This document shows, piece after piece, positions 14,311 through 22,351 of a DNA stretch of 25,738 nt (position 1 is the stretch's first letter; each line of letters starts with the position of its first letter). Source of the DNA: DATAEK01 sp036258055 (GTDB lineage: Bacteria > Acidobacteriota > Vicinamibacteria > Vicinamibacterales > 2-12-FULL-66-21). The notes below the pieces were generated by a model. It ran no database searches. It saw nothing but the letters and a program-made list of their open reading frames with translations, and was not told the origin of the DNA. Made by a program: the position numbers and the translations under genes. The stretch lies in the NCBI GenBank assembly GCA_036258055.1, contig DATAEK010000243.1, forward strand, positions 1-25,738, written 5' to 3'.

Positions 14311-16859
14311 CGGCGGACCTCGTGTTCCCCTTTGCCGTCGATCGTCTTCAGGAGGAGGTCCTGGGCGCGCTCGAAGCTCGGCGCGATCTCGAGCGCGGCG
14401 AGCGCTTCGCGTTTGGCATCGGCAACGCGGCCCGCCATCAAGTAGCTCTCGCCAAGGTCGCAGTGCGCGGCCGCGCGGTCGGCTGGTCCGACCGCCAGCG
14501 CCATGCGGAACTCGCGCGTCGCCACGGCGGCGTCCTTGCGCTTGAACGCGACGCGGCCGAGCCCGGTGTGACCCTGCGAATCGAACGGATCGATCGAGAC
14601 GACGCGTGCCTGTGCGAGCGCGAGCGAGGCCTCGTCGTTGGCCGCCGCGGCCAGCGTGGCGAGGCGCCGGGCCGGTTCGACCGCCGTGTGATCCTGCGCG
14701 AGCAGTGCCCGGTACTCCTTGATGGCGCGCGCCTGGTCCCCAAGCTGCTCCGCCAGCTTGCCCATGAGCGCGTGCGGGCTGTTCTCGCCGATCGCCATGG
14801 GGATGAGTGCCGCCGCCTTTTCGAGCGGCACGAACGCAGCGCGATCACCCTGCGCGGCCAGCGCCTGACCCAGCGCGAGTTGCGCCTGGAAGCTTCCCGG
14901 CCGTGCGGCGGCCGCTGCGCGAAGCCCGTCCAGATCCGACTCCGAGGGCGCATCCTTCTGATCGCGCAAGGCCGCCTGCACGGTGCTGAACCGGGCGCTC
15001 AACGCTCGATCGAACGACGACTGCAGGTCGTCAATCGAGAGCCCCAGCCCTTTGGTGATTGCCGCTTCCCCTTCTGCGCCTTCCCCGTACGTGCGCAGCA
15101 GCGAGCGAAGGCCCTCTTCACCCTTGACGTTGACGATGTGATCGACGAGGAGCGAGGCCTCGAAATACGCCAGCGCGATCGTCTCTGGTTTCGTGAAGCC
15201 CGAGTTCAGGTCTTTCAACTTGAGCGTCTTTCCACGCTCGAGCGCCATGGCGAACGGTACTTCCATATCCCGTCCCCATTCGGGGCGCGCACGTGCTTCT
15301 TCGTACACCGAGATCCCCTCGGTGAGCCATCGTGGCACGCGCTGATTCGACATCTGCAGCGTGACGACGTGCGCCAGCTCGTGCCAGAGCGTCGCTTCCC
15401 ACGAGAACGTGCCGGGCGGCCGCGCCTTCGGCGAGTCCATACTGACGACCCGCCCGAAGCAGGCGCCGAGCGCGCCGATGAGGCCCGGCAACCCGAGATT
15501 CCGTACCGCGAAATCGTCGTGCCGCGGAAAAATCTCGATGAGGATCGGACCCTTCGGCGTGAACTGATACTTTGCTGACAGCGTCTTCAACGCGTCGTGC
15601 GCGAGCGGAATCGCATATTCCTTCAGCACCGGCGCTTCGTCGGGGTGCATCTTCACGACGAGATCCCCGTCGCGCACGACGTCGAACTTCTCGAGCGTAT
15701 CGAGCAGCGACAGCAGGTTGTAGGTGACGACGTCGTAGGGATCGGTTTTGAAGGCCCGATCAAGGGCGCGGCGCGCTTCCGGCTCGTCTCCCGTCCGCAT
15801 CAGGTGCATGCCGAGGTCGCCGAACGCCCGAGTGTTCGTTGGATCGACCGTCGTCGCCTGCCGGGCCAGCGCGACGGCCTCGTCGAAGCGATAGTTGCCC
15901 GCGGCGAGTTCGCCCGCGACACGGTAGACTTCGCCGTAGGCAGGATTCACCTGGAGGGCACGTTTGACCTGCGCGTCATACGTCGCCCGATCGTCCCGAA
16001 CGTACGCGATGGCAGCGAGCAGCGCGCGGGCGTCGAGGTGGTTGGGGTTGACCGCGAGGACTTTGTCGATCCGCTCGCGAGCCGCGTCGAAGTGAGTGTT
16101 GTCGAGATCGAGCTGAGCGAGGACCAGTTCCGCGTCCGCCGACTGCGCATCAATCGCGAGCGCACGTGTCGCCGACACTGCCGCCGCTGGCGGATCTTCG
16201 TCGGCGAGCGTTCGCGCAAGACCGACATGCGCCGGCGCCCATTCCTGATCCTCGTTGATCGCTTCTTTGAACGATCGCAGCGCCTCGGGCCGATTGAACT
16301 TCTCGAGGAAGAGCATCCCCCAGCCGGTGTCCACGGCAGGGTCAGTGCCGCCTGCCGCCGCACGATAGAGCGTATTCGCGTCGCGAGCGCGCCCGAGCGC
16401 GTGCGCGGCGCGAGCCGCGCGGAAAAGCGTTTCCTGATCGGTTCCGTTCGACGTCTGGCGGTAGACGCTGTTCAGAAGCTTCAGCGCGGCCTCGCCATGC
16501 CCGAGCGTTTGATGGAGGAGACCCAGCTGGAGTGCGGCTTCCCCGTCTCCATCGGCGGCCGCTGCCGGCTCGAGCAGACGAATCGCGTCGTCGTAGTTCC
16601 CGCGAATGATCTGCAGTTGCGCGAGGACCGCTGCCGCATTCGGATCGCCCGCGGGTTTGGCCTTCGCCAGAGCTTCTGCTTCCGCCAGACGGCCGTGTGC
16701 GATGGCGCGACGCGCAACGCGCGTAAACGTTGCGGCATCGCTGGTCGATGCCACCTGAGCCTGCGTGTAGGACGAGCTGCCGGCACACACATAGAGGAGG
16801 ATGACGGCCAGTGGCCGCATCGCGAGCCGCAGGATCCGGCGCAAGCGTGTGCGCGGCAT
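14307..16859 (-). CDS. TPR-repeat protein with HExxH metallopeptidase (peptidase MA-like) domain
   Basis: The protein has 850 residues from ATG 16859. That start is chosen because a signal peptide (MPRTRLRRILRLAMRPLAVI, then hydrophobic) follows at once. The frame is open upstream to a GTG at 16982, giving 41 polar residues before the signal. TPR-like helical repeats fill about 40-400. The peptidase domain has HELAH (493-497) and a downstream EGISVYEE with E514 as probable third zinc ligand, a gluzincin arrangement. More TPR-like helices run to the C-terminus. It is first in the MoxR/vWA run and overlaps DUF4159 by ATGA. It likely acts outside the inner membrane; its substrate is unknown. All zinc-site residues expected are present. 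Confidence 0.87.
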   Translation of the reverse strand: MPRTRLRRILRLAMRPLAVILLYVCAGSSSYTQAQVASTSDAATFTRVARRAIAHGRLAEAEALAKAKPAGDPNAAAVLAQLQIIRGNYDDAIRLLEPAAAADGDGEAALQLGLLHQTLGHGEAALKLLNSVYRQTSNGTDQETLFRAARAAHALGRARDANTLYRAAAGGTDPAVDTGWGMLFLEKFNRPEALRSFKEAINEDQEWAPAHVGLARTLADEDPPAAAVSATRALAIDAQSADAELVLAQLDLDNTHFDAARERIDKVLAVNPNHLDARALLAAIAYVRDDRATYDAQVKRALQVNPAYGEVYRVAGELAAGNYRFDEAVALARQATTVDPTNTRAFGDLGMHLMRTGDEPEARRALDRAFKTDPYDVVTYNLLSLLDTLEKFDVVRDGDLVVKMHPDEAPVLKEYAIPLAHDALKTLSAKYQFTPKGPILIEIFPRHDDFAVRNLGLPGLIGALGACFGRVVSMDSPKARPPGTFSWEATLWHELAHVVTLQMSNQRVPRWLTEGISVYEEARARPEWGRDMEVPFAMALERGKTLKLKDLNSGFTKPETIALAYFEASLLVDHIVNVKGEEGLRSLLRTYGEGAEGEAAITKGLGLSIDDLQSSFDRALSARFSTVQAALRDQKDAPSESDLDGLRAAAAARPGSFQAQLALGQALAAQGDRAAFVPLEKAAALIPMAIGENSPHALMGKLAEQLGDQARAIKEYRALLAQDHTAVEPARRLATLAAAANDEASLALAQARVVSIDPFDSQGHTGLGRVAFKRKDAAVATREFRMALAVGPADRAAAHCDLGESYLMAGRVADAKREALAALEIAPSFERAQDLLLKTIDGKGEHEVRR

Positions 16860-17041
16860 AAAACTCACTGAGTCGCCGCTCGAGGTCACCATCGGCGCGC
16901 TTCGCTGTCTCGCGCCGACCAGACTGGCCAAGACACCAGTTCGCTGTCGACACTCGGACGCGCTATCGTCGCGCGCCGACACGCCACCCGAACGCCAGGT
17001 TGTCGCGGAACCAATTCGTTCCGCTGCAGGCCAGTAATTCG

Positions 17042-17071
17042 ATTATAGAGCACGCATCCCCATACCATCAG
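17042..17071 (-). promoter_or_regulatory. Promoter for the TPR-peptidase/MoxR operon
   Basis: On the minus strand a perfect TATAAT (17047-17042) follows CTGATG (17071-17066) with an 18-base spacer. Transcription would start near 17035, about 175 bases before ATG 16859. The -35 box matches TTGACA only in the central TGA. The -10 context TATAATCGA is the same as in the promoter at 1483-1512. Confidence 0.6.
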
Positions 17072-17193
17072 ACGACTTCCGGGCTCAGAGGGCCGGGCAG
17101 CCGACGCCCTTCTTCAATGCTCGCGGGCCCGGCGCTCGACGCTCCCCGTCCAGGAATCGTGCTTGCTAGCCATGCTGCCCCGACCGCCGGAGC

Positions 17194-17224
17194 GAGAACC
17201 AGGCGTCGAACAAACCCGGTTCTC
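17194..17224. repeat. GAGAACC/GGTTCTC inverted repeat
   Basis: A seven-base perfect inverted repeat has a 17-base loop. Its arm is identical to the heptamer unit repeated between the DUF4159 and MoxR genes. It lies about 50 bases beyond the stop of the glycosyltransferase operon. Confidence 0.5.
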
Positions 17225-17272
17225 AGCACGACCCTCTCGTCGAGTCTCGAACGCCGAGCGTCAAGCTTTCAT

Positions 17273-18709
17273 TCAATAGACGGCCCTCCATGTGAAAAAC
17301 AGCGCAGCGAGCAGCCCCTGCAACACGCCGAACCCGGCGCTGACCGCCACAGCGCTTCGGGGCGGAAGCACGGCTGCAAGTGCCAGGAACAGGGGAAAAA
17401 GGGTCGAAGTCAGCCGGCCGAGCGACAGAAGACCTCCAGCTGAGAGCGGCGCGAGCACATTGGCCAGCACAAAGATGGCCCAGGCGGCGCCCAGCCGACG
17501 CCCGACCGGCCACGCCATCGCGAGAGCAAACACCAGGCCGAGACCGTTGATCGCGTCGTACGGATGATCCGCGGCGAGCGCCAGCAGGTTGCCCGAGCGA
17601 AGCAGATCGACGAAGCTGGTCAGCGCTTCCGCGCCGAACACCCTGCCCCACGCTTCGTGCATGCGTGACCAGGCAAACCACACGCCGGTCAGATGGTGCA
17701 GGTACGCGGTGAAGAGGAGCATGCCGACGCCCGGCATCGCAGCCACGGCTAACGCGCGGATGGTGCCAGCCGGATTCCGTTGGATGCGGGATTCCGAAGA
17801 GCCGGCGTCGCGGAGGCCAAGCGCGATGAGCCCGAGCGGGATGCTCAGAAAACACCCGTTTGGTCGCGCGAGACCGGCCACCAATCCCCAGGCCGCCGCC
17901 TTGATCGGCTCCTCCCGTCTGAGGTGATGCCAGGCGCCCAGCGCCGCCAGCAGAAACAGGGACTCGGTGTATGCGGCGCTGAAAAAGATGGCAAACGGGT
18001 ACGCCGCGATTAGAACGACCGCGTCGCGCGCTCGTTCAGCGGTGAGAATCTCTCGCGACAGCCGAGCGAAGTACCACAGCGCCCAGAAGCACGCGACGAG
18101 CGAGATGGCGAGGCCGCACCAGGTCAACCGCGCGATCTGACGGTCTGACGGCAACCCTGCACGATAGGCGCCGGTTGCGAGACCAACGCCCCGGATCAGG
18201 ATCGGGTACGCCGGAAAGAACGCGAGATTCTGCTGACGATCGAACCGGTATTGCCATTCGTAGCCGTAGGCAGCGATGCCCGCGTACCATTGCGCATCCC
18301 ACCTCGCCGGAAGCGCTCGAGCGGGCTCGCGGCTGACTGACAGCTCCTGGACGGTATCGGGAAAACCAAACGTGGCGACAGCCAGGAAGCCGATGAGCAG
18401 GACGGCAGGCCTCGTCATCCAGAAGGCCAGCGTCGCGTCAGCCAGTGCCGGGCGTGCCCGGAGCCACAGGCCCGCGTCCTGAATCGTACGCAGCAATCCA
18501 GGACGTGGAACCGCCGCGTGGCGAACCGCGGTCACGGCCACGGCCACGAACGCGACGTGAAGCCAGGTGATCGAGATGGGGCTGCCGCCGATCACGTCTC
18601 GGAAGCCGCCGCTGACAAAGAGGCCCGCGGCGAGGAGGCCGCACGCAACTGTGACGAGATCCGCCACGCGCGTCACGACCGATGGACGGGGGGACGGATC
18701 CGCGGTCAC
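17273..18709 (-). CDS. GT-C membrane glycosyltransferase, PIG-V-like mannosyltransferase type
   Basis: The protein has 478 residues and about ten membrane helices. GTG 18709 is chosen because it overlaps the upstream stop as GTGA; the longer frame adds 34 Arg-rich residues that read as the antisense of nothing recognisable. RWDAQWYAGIAAYGYEW begins at residue 136 and carries the conserved RWD with D138 in the first extracytoplasmic loop. This is the signature of PIG-V-like mannosyltransferases using polyprenyl-phosphate sugars. AFFPAYPILIRG and SAAYTESLFLL are further motifs typical of this family. It is the last gene of a five-gene run that starts with a beta-ketoacyl synthase. It probably adds a sugar to a lipid or protein on the outer face of the inner membrane; the acceptor is unknown. 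Confidence 0.83.
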   Translation of the reverse strand: MTADPSPRPSVVTRVADLVTVACGLLAAGLFVSGGFRDVIGGSPISITWLHVAFVAVAVTAVRHAAVPRPGLLRTIQDAGLWLRARPALADATLAFWMTRPAVLLIGFLAVATFGFPDTVQELSVSREPARALPARWDAQWYAGIAAYGYEWQYRFDRQQNLAFFPAYPILIRGVGLATGAYRAGLPSDRQIARLTWCGLAISLVACFWALWYFARLSREILTAERARDAVVLIAAYPFAIFFSAAYTESLFLLAALGAWHHLRREEPIKAAAWGLVAGLARPNGCFLSIPLGLIALGLRDAGSSESRIQRNPAGTIRALAVAAMPGVGMLLFTAYLHHLTGVWFAWSRMHEAWGRVFGAEALTSFVDLLRSGNLLALAADHPYDAINGLGLVFALAMAWPVGRRLGAAWAIFVLANVLAPLSAGGLLSLGRLTSTLFPLFLALAAVLPPRSAVAVSAGFGVLQGLLAALFFTWRAVY

Positions 18710-20643
18710 TTCACGACCTCGTAGAGGCGAACGACGCTCCCCTGCCACCGGCCGTCGGCGACTCGATGAAGATCCGGGACGGCATCGATCCGTTCCAGCC
18801 AATCGGGACAACTTCGACGATAGAACGCACAGTTGACGGTGACGTGCGTGATGCCTTTCGCTTTGAGGGCGCTGATGGCCTCCGGCGCAGGGAATCCGCG
18901 CACGCTTCGCGCGAACCGGTCGTAGCTGTCCGGCATGTAGCCGCTGTATCCGTTGACCATGGACGACCAGTGCCAGACCGAGAAGTACATGTAACGAGTG
19001 TTGGCCACGAAGTCGTCTTCAATTGGAAACTCCGCGAGGACGACGTGCCGGGCGCCGGCGAGTGCGCCGTACACGGGGGGCGGTTCCGGCCAGACAGGAC
19101 GCAAGTCGAGCACGGGCCACGGATTCGCAGCCGCCGCCACGATGAGCATCGCGAACGTCAGACGGCGTGCAACCGGGCTCCGCGATCGATCCAGCAGACG
19201 CCGGGCTCCGTAACCGCTCAGTACGGCCAGACTCAACGCAACGAGCACGCTGAAACGCGCCGGCACGCGCAGACCGCGGATCGGCATGAACCACTGGTAG
19301 AGATATGGGTAGCTGACCCCGTTGAATCCCAGCGATCCATCGAAGGCCAGCAGCAACCCGGCCGTGTAGGCGACGCGGGCCAGACCAATGGGAGGGGCCA
19401 TACCAACAGCCGCCAGCGCAATCGGAACAAGCCCGGGAAAGAGCGCGCGCTCCGGCCGTCGTCCCGGCAGGGTGTAATTGGCGTAGAGCGCGCTTCGAGG
19501 GTGCGCGCGCAGATAATCCGCGGGCTCGGCGCTGAAGATCTCGACCTCGTTGATCCCGCGTTCGCCCTTGATTTTCGTGGACGCCGAATAGGCGCGAACG
19601 ATCGGTATCGCCAGCACGATGCCGACGACGGCGGCGACCGCGATCGGCGCGAGCATGCGCCGCCACGCTGGCCGCACCGAGAGCAACAGCACGGCCATCA
19701 CGATCGCCGCGTACAACACGAAGAACACGGCGTAATACATCGACGAGTACAACTGCGCCGTTACACAGATCGTCGCGGCGACGGCATAGCGCACGCGCGC
19801 CGTCGCAAGGAATCGATGGATCGCGAGGAGCGCGAGCGGCATCCACTGCATCATCTGCAGCTCGAGGTGGCTGTAGTGCTCGAAGTGATAGGGGTAGAAA
19901 CCAAAAACCAGGCCCGACACAAATGCCGCAGGGGCCGAGCCGGTCAGCCGTTCGACGAGCAGATAGGCCGCCAGGCCCGACAGCACGAAGCCGGAGATGA
20001 ACAGGAGGTTGTAAGCGACGATCGGTCGCACGCCGACGGCCAGGAGGGGGGCCGCGGTGGCGCCGGGCAGCAGCATCGAGTCGGAGTAGGTGAATGTCAG
20101 CGGCTCGGGATAGAAGATATTCGCGTCGAACAACCGGCGAGGATCGCCGCGCAGCTGCTCGTACACCCACCCCATCCGCCAGGTGGACAACAGCGGATCC
20201 CCGAAATCCGGCACTGACTCCATGTGCCGCAGCTGCGGAAAGAGCAGGACCGCACACACCGCGCAAATCCCCGCAGCAGCTAACACCGTGCGCGCGATCG
20301 ATCGCGAACCTGACGCTCCGCTCACATCGTCCAGCTCAGTGCGGTAGACCCGATGGCAGAGACGGCGCCGCGTTTCCCGCGAGATCATGAACAAGGGCGC
20401 GCGACCCGCCACCCCAAGCCGGATTGCGCCGATGACCAGCGCCAGCGCGACGGGCCGCCAGATGCCGCGCGCAGACAGAATCACGCCCAGGACCACGGCG
20501 CGGAAACCACCGCTCATGGCGATGAAGATGCTGAGCGCGACGAGGAGGACGAGAAGTCCGTCGAGGATCAGAATGAGTGGGCGGCGGGACTTCAACTCGG
20601 ATGTCACGGACGCGGGATCGGTCGGGCTTGGGGGCAACGGCAC
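18706..20643 (-). CDS. Large GT-C-type membrane glycosyltransferase
   Basis: The protein has 645 residues with a dozen or so membrane helices. In the first extracytoplasmic loop it has VPDFGDPLLSTWRMGWV (144-160), an acidic motif followed by a Trp/Arg pair as in GT-C enzymes of glycosyltransferase-39-like type. The C-terminal 130 residues form a soluble domain with WPVLDLRPVW and ITHVTVNCAFY. GTG 20643 lies 14 bases after the previous stop. A GGAGG overlaps that stop but is 17 bases away, so a start a few codons downstream (GTG at codon 13) is possible. The gene overlaps the next one by GTGA. Donor and acceptor are unknown. Confidence 0.78.
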   Translation of the reverse strand: MPLPPSPTDPASVTSELKSRRPLILILDGLLVLLVALSIFIAMSGGFRAVVLGVILSARGIWRPVALALVIGAIRLGVAGRAPLFMISRETRRRLCHRVYRTELDDVSGASGSRSIARTVLAAAGICAVCAVLLFPQLRHMESVPDFGDPLLSTWRMGWVYEQLRGDPRRLFDANIFYPEPLTFTYSDSMLLPGATAAPLLAVGVRPIVAYNLLFISGFVLSGLAAYLLVERLTGSAPAAFVSGLVFGFYPYHFEHYSHLELQMMQWMPLALLAIHRFLATARVRYAVAATICVTAQLYSSMYYAVFFVLYAAIVMAVLLLSVRPAWRRMLAPIAVAAVVGIVLAIPIVRAYSASTKIKGERGINEVEIFSAEPADYLRAHPRSALYANYTLPGRRPERALFPGLVPIALAAVGMAPPIGLARVAYTAGLLLAFDGSLGFNGVSYPYLYQWFMPIRGLRVPARFSVLVALSLAVLSGYGARRLLDRSRSPVARRLTFAMLIVAAAANPWPVLDLRPVWPEPPPVYGALAGARHVVLAEFPIEDDFVANTRYMYFSVWHWSSMVNGYSGYMPDSYDRFARSVRGFPAPEAISALKAKGITHVTVNCAFYRRSCPDWLERIDAVPDLHRVADGRWQGSVVRLYEVVK

Positions 20644-20657
20644 GCGGCTGCGAGATT

Positions 20658-21185
20658 CTACCTCCGCAGCCCCAGCGCCCGCTCTTCGATCCGTATGCGT
20701 TGCGCGATCAGCGGAACGAAGACGATCAGGGCCAGCGCCCCCGCAATCGGACTCTGCGCGGCCAGCGCGAAACCCACGATCTCACCGACGACCCCGACGT
20801 AGTTGGGATGGCGAAGATATCTGTAGGGCCCGGCGATCGTCCGGCTGGAGTCAGGCGGCACCAGCACGCGAAAGGTCCAGCGCGGCCCCAGCGTTGCCAT
20901 CGCCCAGTACTTCAACGCCTTCGCAGCAGCGAAGATGAGGAACCCGGCTGTCGCAAGAGGTGAGAATGTCGTCCCCCGCAGCCACGCCTCGGCGATCATC
21001 AGCACGAATACACCTGGATACGCGAGCTGCATCGACGCGAAGACATCGCCTGACGGTTCGATGGCCCCAGCAGCGCGCAGCGCGCGGTCGTGACGGGCCG
21101 ACCGTGCGGCTTCGGCGATCATCGGCACGAAGGCAACGAGGGCGAGGGTGATGAGGAAGACTGCCAATTCCGGCGATTCTGGCAA
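20658..21185 (-). CDS. Isoprenylcysteine carboxyl methyltransferase (ICMT)-family membrane protein
   Basis: The protein has 175 residues and about five helices. The family signature is GPYRYLRHPNYVGVVGEIVG (119-138), which holds the RHPxY motif that binds S-adenosylmethionine, and the C-terminal E-E pair region IRIEERALG. In bacteria such proteins methylate small lipidic molecules, for example alkylresorcinols, more than prenylated proteins. There is no ATG near the N-terminus. TTG 21185 is the best start, with only a weak AGAGAA upstream. The stop TAG of the upstream flavoprotein is in the same frame, 12 bases before. Confidence 0.82.
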   Translation of the reverse strand: MPESPELAVFLITLALVAFVPMIAEAARSARHDRALRAAGAIEPSGDVFASMQLAYPGVFVLMIAEAWLRGTTFSPLATAGFLIFAAAKALKYWAMATLGPRWTFRVLVPPDSSRTIAGPYRYLRHPNYVGVVGEIVGFALAAQSPIAGALALIVFVPLIAQRIRIEERALGLRR

Positions 21186-21197
21186 ATGGGCAATTCT

Positions 21198-22322
21198 CTA
21201 GGCGACCCGGAGATCTCCGGCGTAGCGGATCGCGTGCTGAAGGATCCCGGGCGCCCATGACGCGCCATGCGCTGCAACCCGCACACACACCGGCGAACCG
21301 ACGAGCGCGCGTAAGGCGCGGTTGAAGCGCCATTTGGCCTTGAAGTCACGCCGCCGCGCGGCGGCCAGACGCAGATGTGCGTCGGCATAACCGTGCTCGA
21401 GCGCGCGGATCGATTCCGCGGCCGCGAGCTCCGCGCCACGAAAGGCGAAACGAAGGCCGTCGCCGGTCATCGGATCGATGAATCCGGCGGCATCGCCCGC
21501 GAGGAGCAACCCCGGAACACCGCACGCCGACGACTCGACAGCCAGCGGTCCGAGGCATGACGGAGGCGTGACACGCCGCGAGTGTGCGAAGCGTTCCGCC
21601 AGCACGGGATCGCGGTGTAGCGTGCGCTCGAGGAGGTTGATCGGATCGGCGAGCGCCTGCCGATTGGCCGTCACCACGCACGCATTCCCCAGGCCGCCGC
21701 GGAGCGGTGCAACTCCGATGTAACCGTCGCTCCGGACGTGCATCTCGCCGCAGTCCGACATCCCGGCGACATCCTCGAAGTACGCACCGATGGCCCAGCG
21801 TCTCGGATGCGCTGGATGGCAGGCCAGACCCAATGCCCGGGCCAGACGGGATCGCCCGCCGTCCGCTGCGATGACGAGCGGTGCACGCACGCTCAGCGAA
21901 CGGCCGTGTGCACCGGCAATCGAGACGCCGCGTACGACGCCGTCCTCGACGATCGGGTCTCGCACGAGCACGCATTCCTCGACGTTGACGCCAGCTGCGA
22001 TCGCCGCCTCCAGCAGCGCGAAATCGAGTTCACGCCGCAGCAGCGAGGTCCCGAACATCCCATCGCCGTATGGGCCCTCGACACGCACCGCGGGTTCACC
22101 AGTGACGACCATACCCCGGATCGGCAATCCTCCGGCCGCCGCGAACTCCAGACCCAGGCGGCGAAGAATTGCGAGGGCCCCCGGGTTCAGCGTGTCGCCG
22201 CACAGTTTGTCGCGCGGAAATCTCGCGCGATCGAACAGCCGCACGCGGACGCCCGCACGCGCCAGGAGGAGTGCGGCAATCGAGCCGGCAGGCCCCGCCC
22301 CGCAGACGATGACGTCATCCAT
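21198..22322 (-). CDS. FAD-dependent oxidoreductase, geranylgeranyl-reductase type
   Basis: The protein has 374 residues from ATG 22322, so that VIVCGAGPAG (4-13, GxGxxG for FAD) is at the extreme N-terminus as in the family. The longer frame would overlap the synthase gene. FPRDKLCGD (35-42) is the geranylgeranyl-reductase-type motif. GDAAGFIDPMTGDG (276-289) is the second FAD motif. Family members reduce prenyl double bonds or hydroxylate aromatic rings. It lies between a beta-ketoacyl synthase and an ICMT-like methyltransferase, so it probably modifies the product of the synthase. No halogenase motif (GWxWxIP) is seen. The ribosome-binding site is poor. A GAATTGCAATTC palindrome lies just upstream. 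Confidence 0.87.
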   Translation of the reverse strand: MDDVIVCGAGPAGSIAALLLARAGVRVRLFDRARFPRDKLCGDTLNPGALAILRRLGLEFAAAGGLPIRGMVVTGEPAVRVEGPYGDGMFGTSLLRRELDFALLEAAIAAGVNVEECVLVRDPIVEDGVVRGVSIAGAHGRSLSVRAPLVIAADGGRSRLARALGLACHPAHPRRWAIGAYFEDVAGMSDCGEMHVRSDGYIGVAPLRGGLGNACVVTANRQALADPINLLERTLHRDPVLAERFAHSRRVTPPSCLGPLAVESSACGVPGLLLAGDAAGFIDPMTGDGLRFAFRGAELAAAESIRALEHGYADAHLRLAAARRRDFKAKWRFNRALRALVGSPVCVRVAAHGASWAPGILQHAIRYAGDLRVA

Positions 22323-22335
22323 GGCCAGAATTGGG

Positions 22336-22347
22336 GAATTGCAATTC
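22336..22347. repeat. GAATTGCAATTC palindrome
   Basis: A perfect 12-base palindrome lies in the 29-base gap between the synthase and flavoprotein genes, next to a further GAATTG (22329-22334). The gap between the flavoprotein and methyltransferase genes also has GAATTG elements. It may be a relic of a short repeat or a regulator site; the function is unknown. Confidence 0.35.
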
Positions 22348-22351
22348 GTCT

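Larger units (their letters stand above)
16860..17272. other. Intergenic region: operon leader, promoter and hairpin, no gene
   Basis: Between the glycosyltransferase stop and the TPR-peptidase start there is no supported gene. It holds the TATAAT promoter and a roughly 175-base untranslated leader. It also holds a GAGAACC/GGTTCTC inverted repeat (17194-17200 and 17218-17224), whose arm equals the heptamer seen at 13400-13502. The hairpin could mark the end of the upstream operon, but there is no T-run. Confidence 0.5.

Noticed and set aside
16860..16982. N-terminal extension of the TPR peptidase to GTG 16982
   Set aside because: It would put 41 polar residues in front of a clear signal peptide and has no ribosome-binding site at good spacing. 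ATG 16859 is preferred but not proven.
18710..18811. N-terminal extension of the PIG-V-like enzyme
   Set aside because: The extension lies wholly inside the upstream gene and is Arg/Ser-rich. The GTGA overlap at 18709 gives a normal start.
19019..20266. A 415-residue open frame on the minus strand overlapping the large GT-C gene
   Set aside because: It is a +1 frame shadow, Arg/Ala-rich with no membrane helices or motifs. The overlapping frame encodes a coherent polytopic membrane protein.
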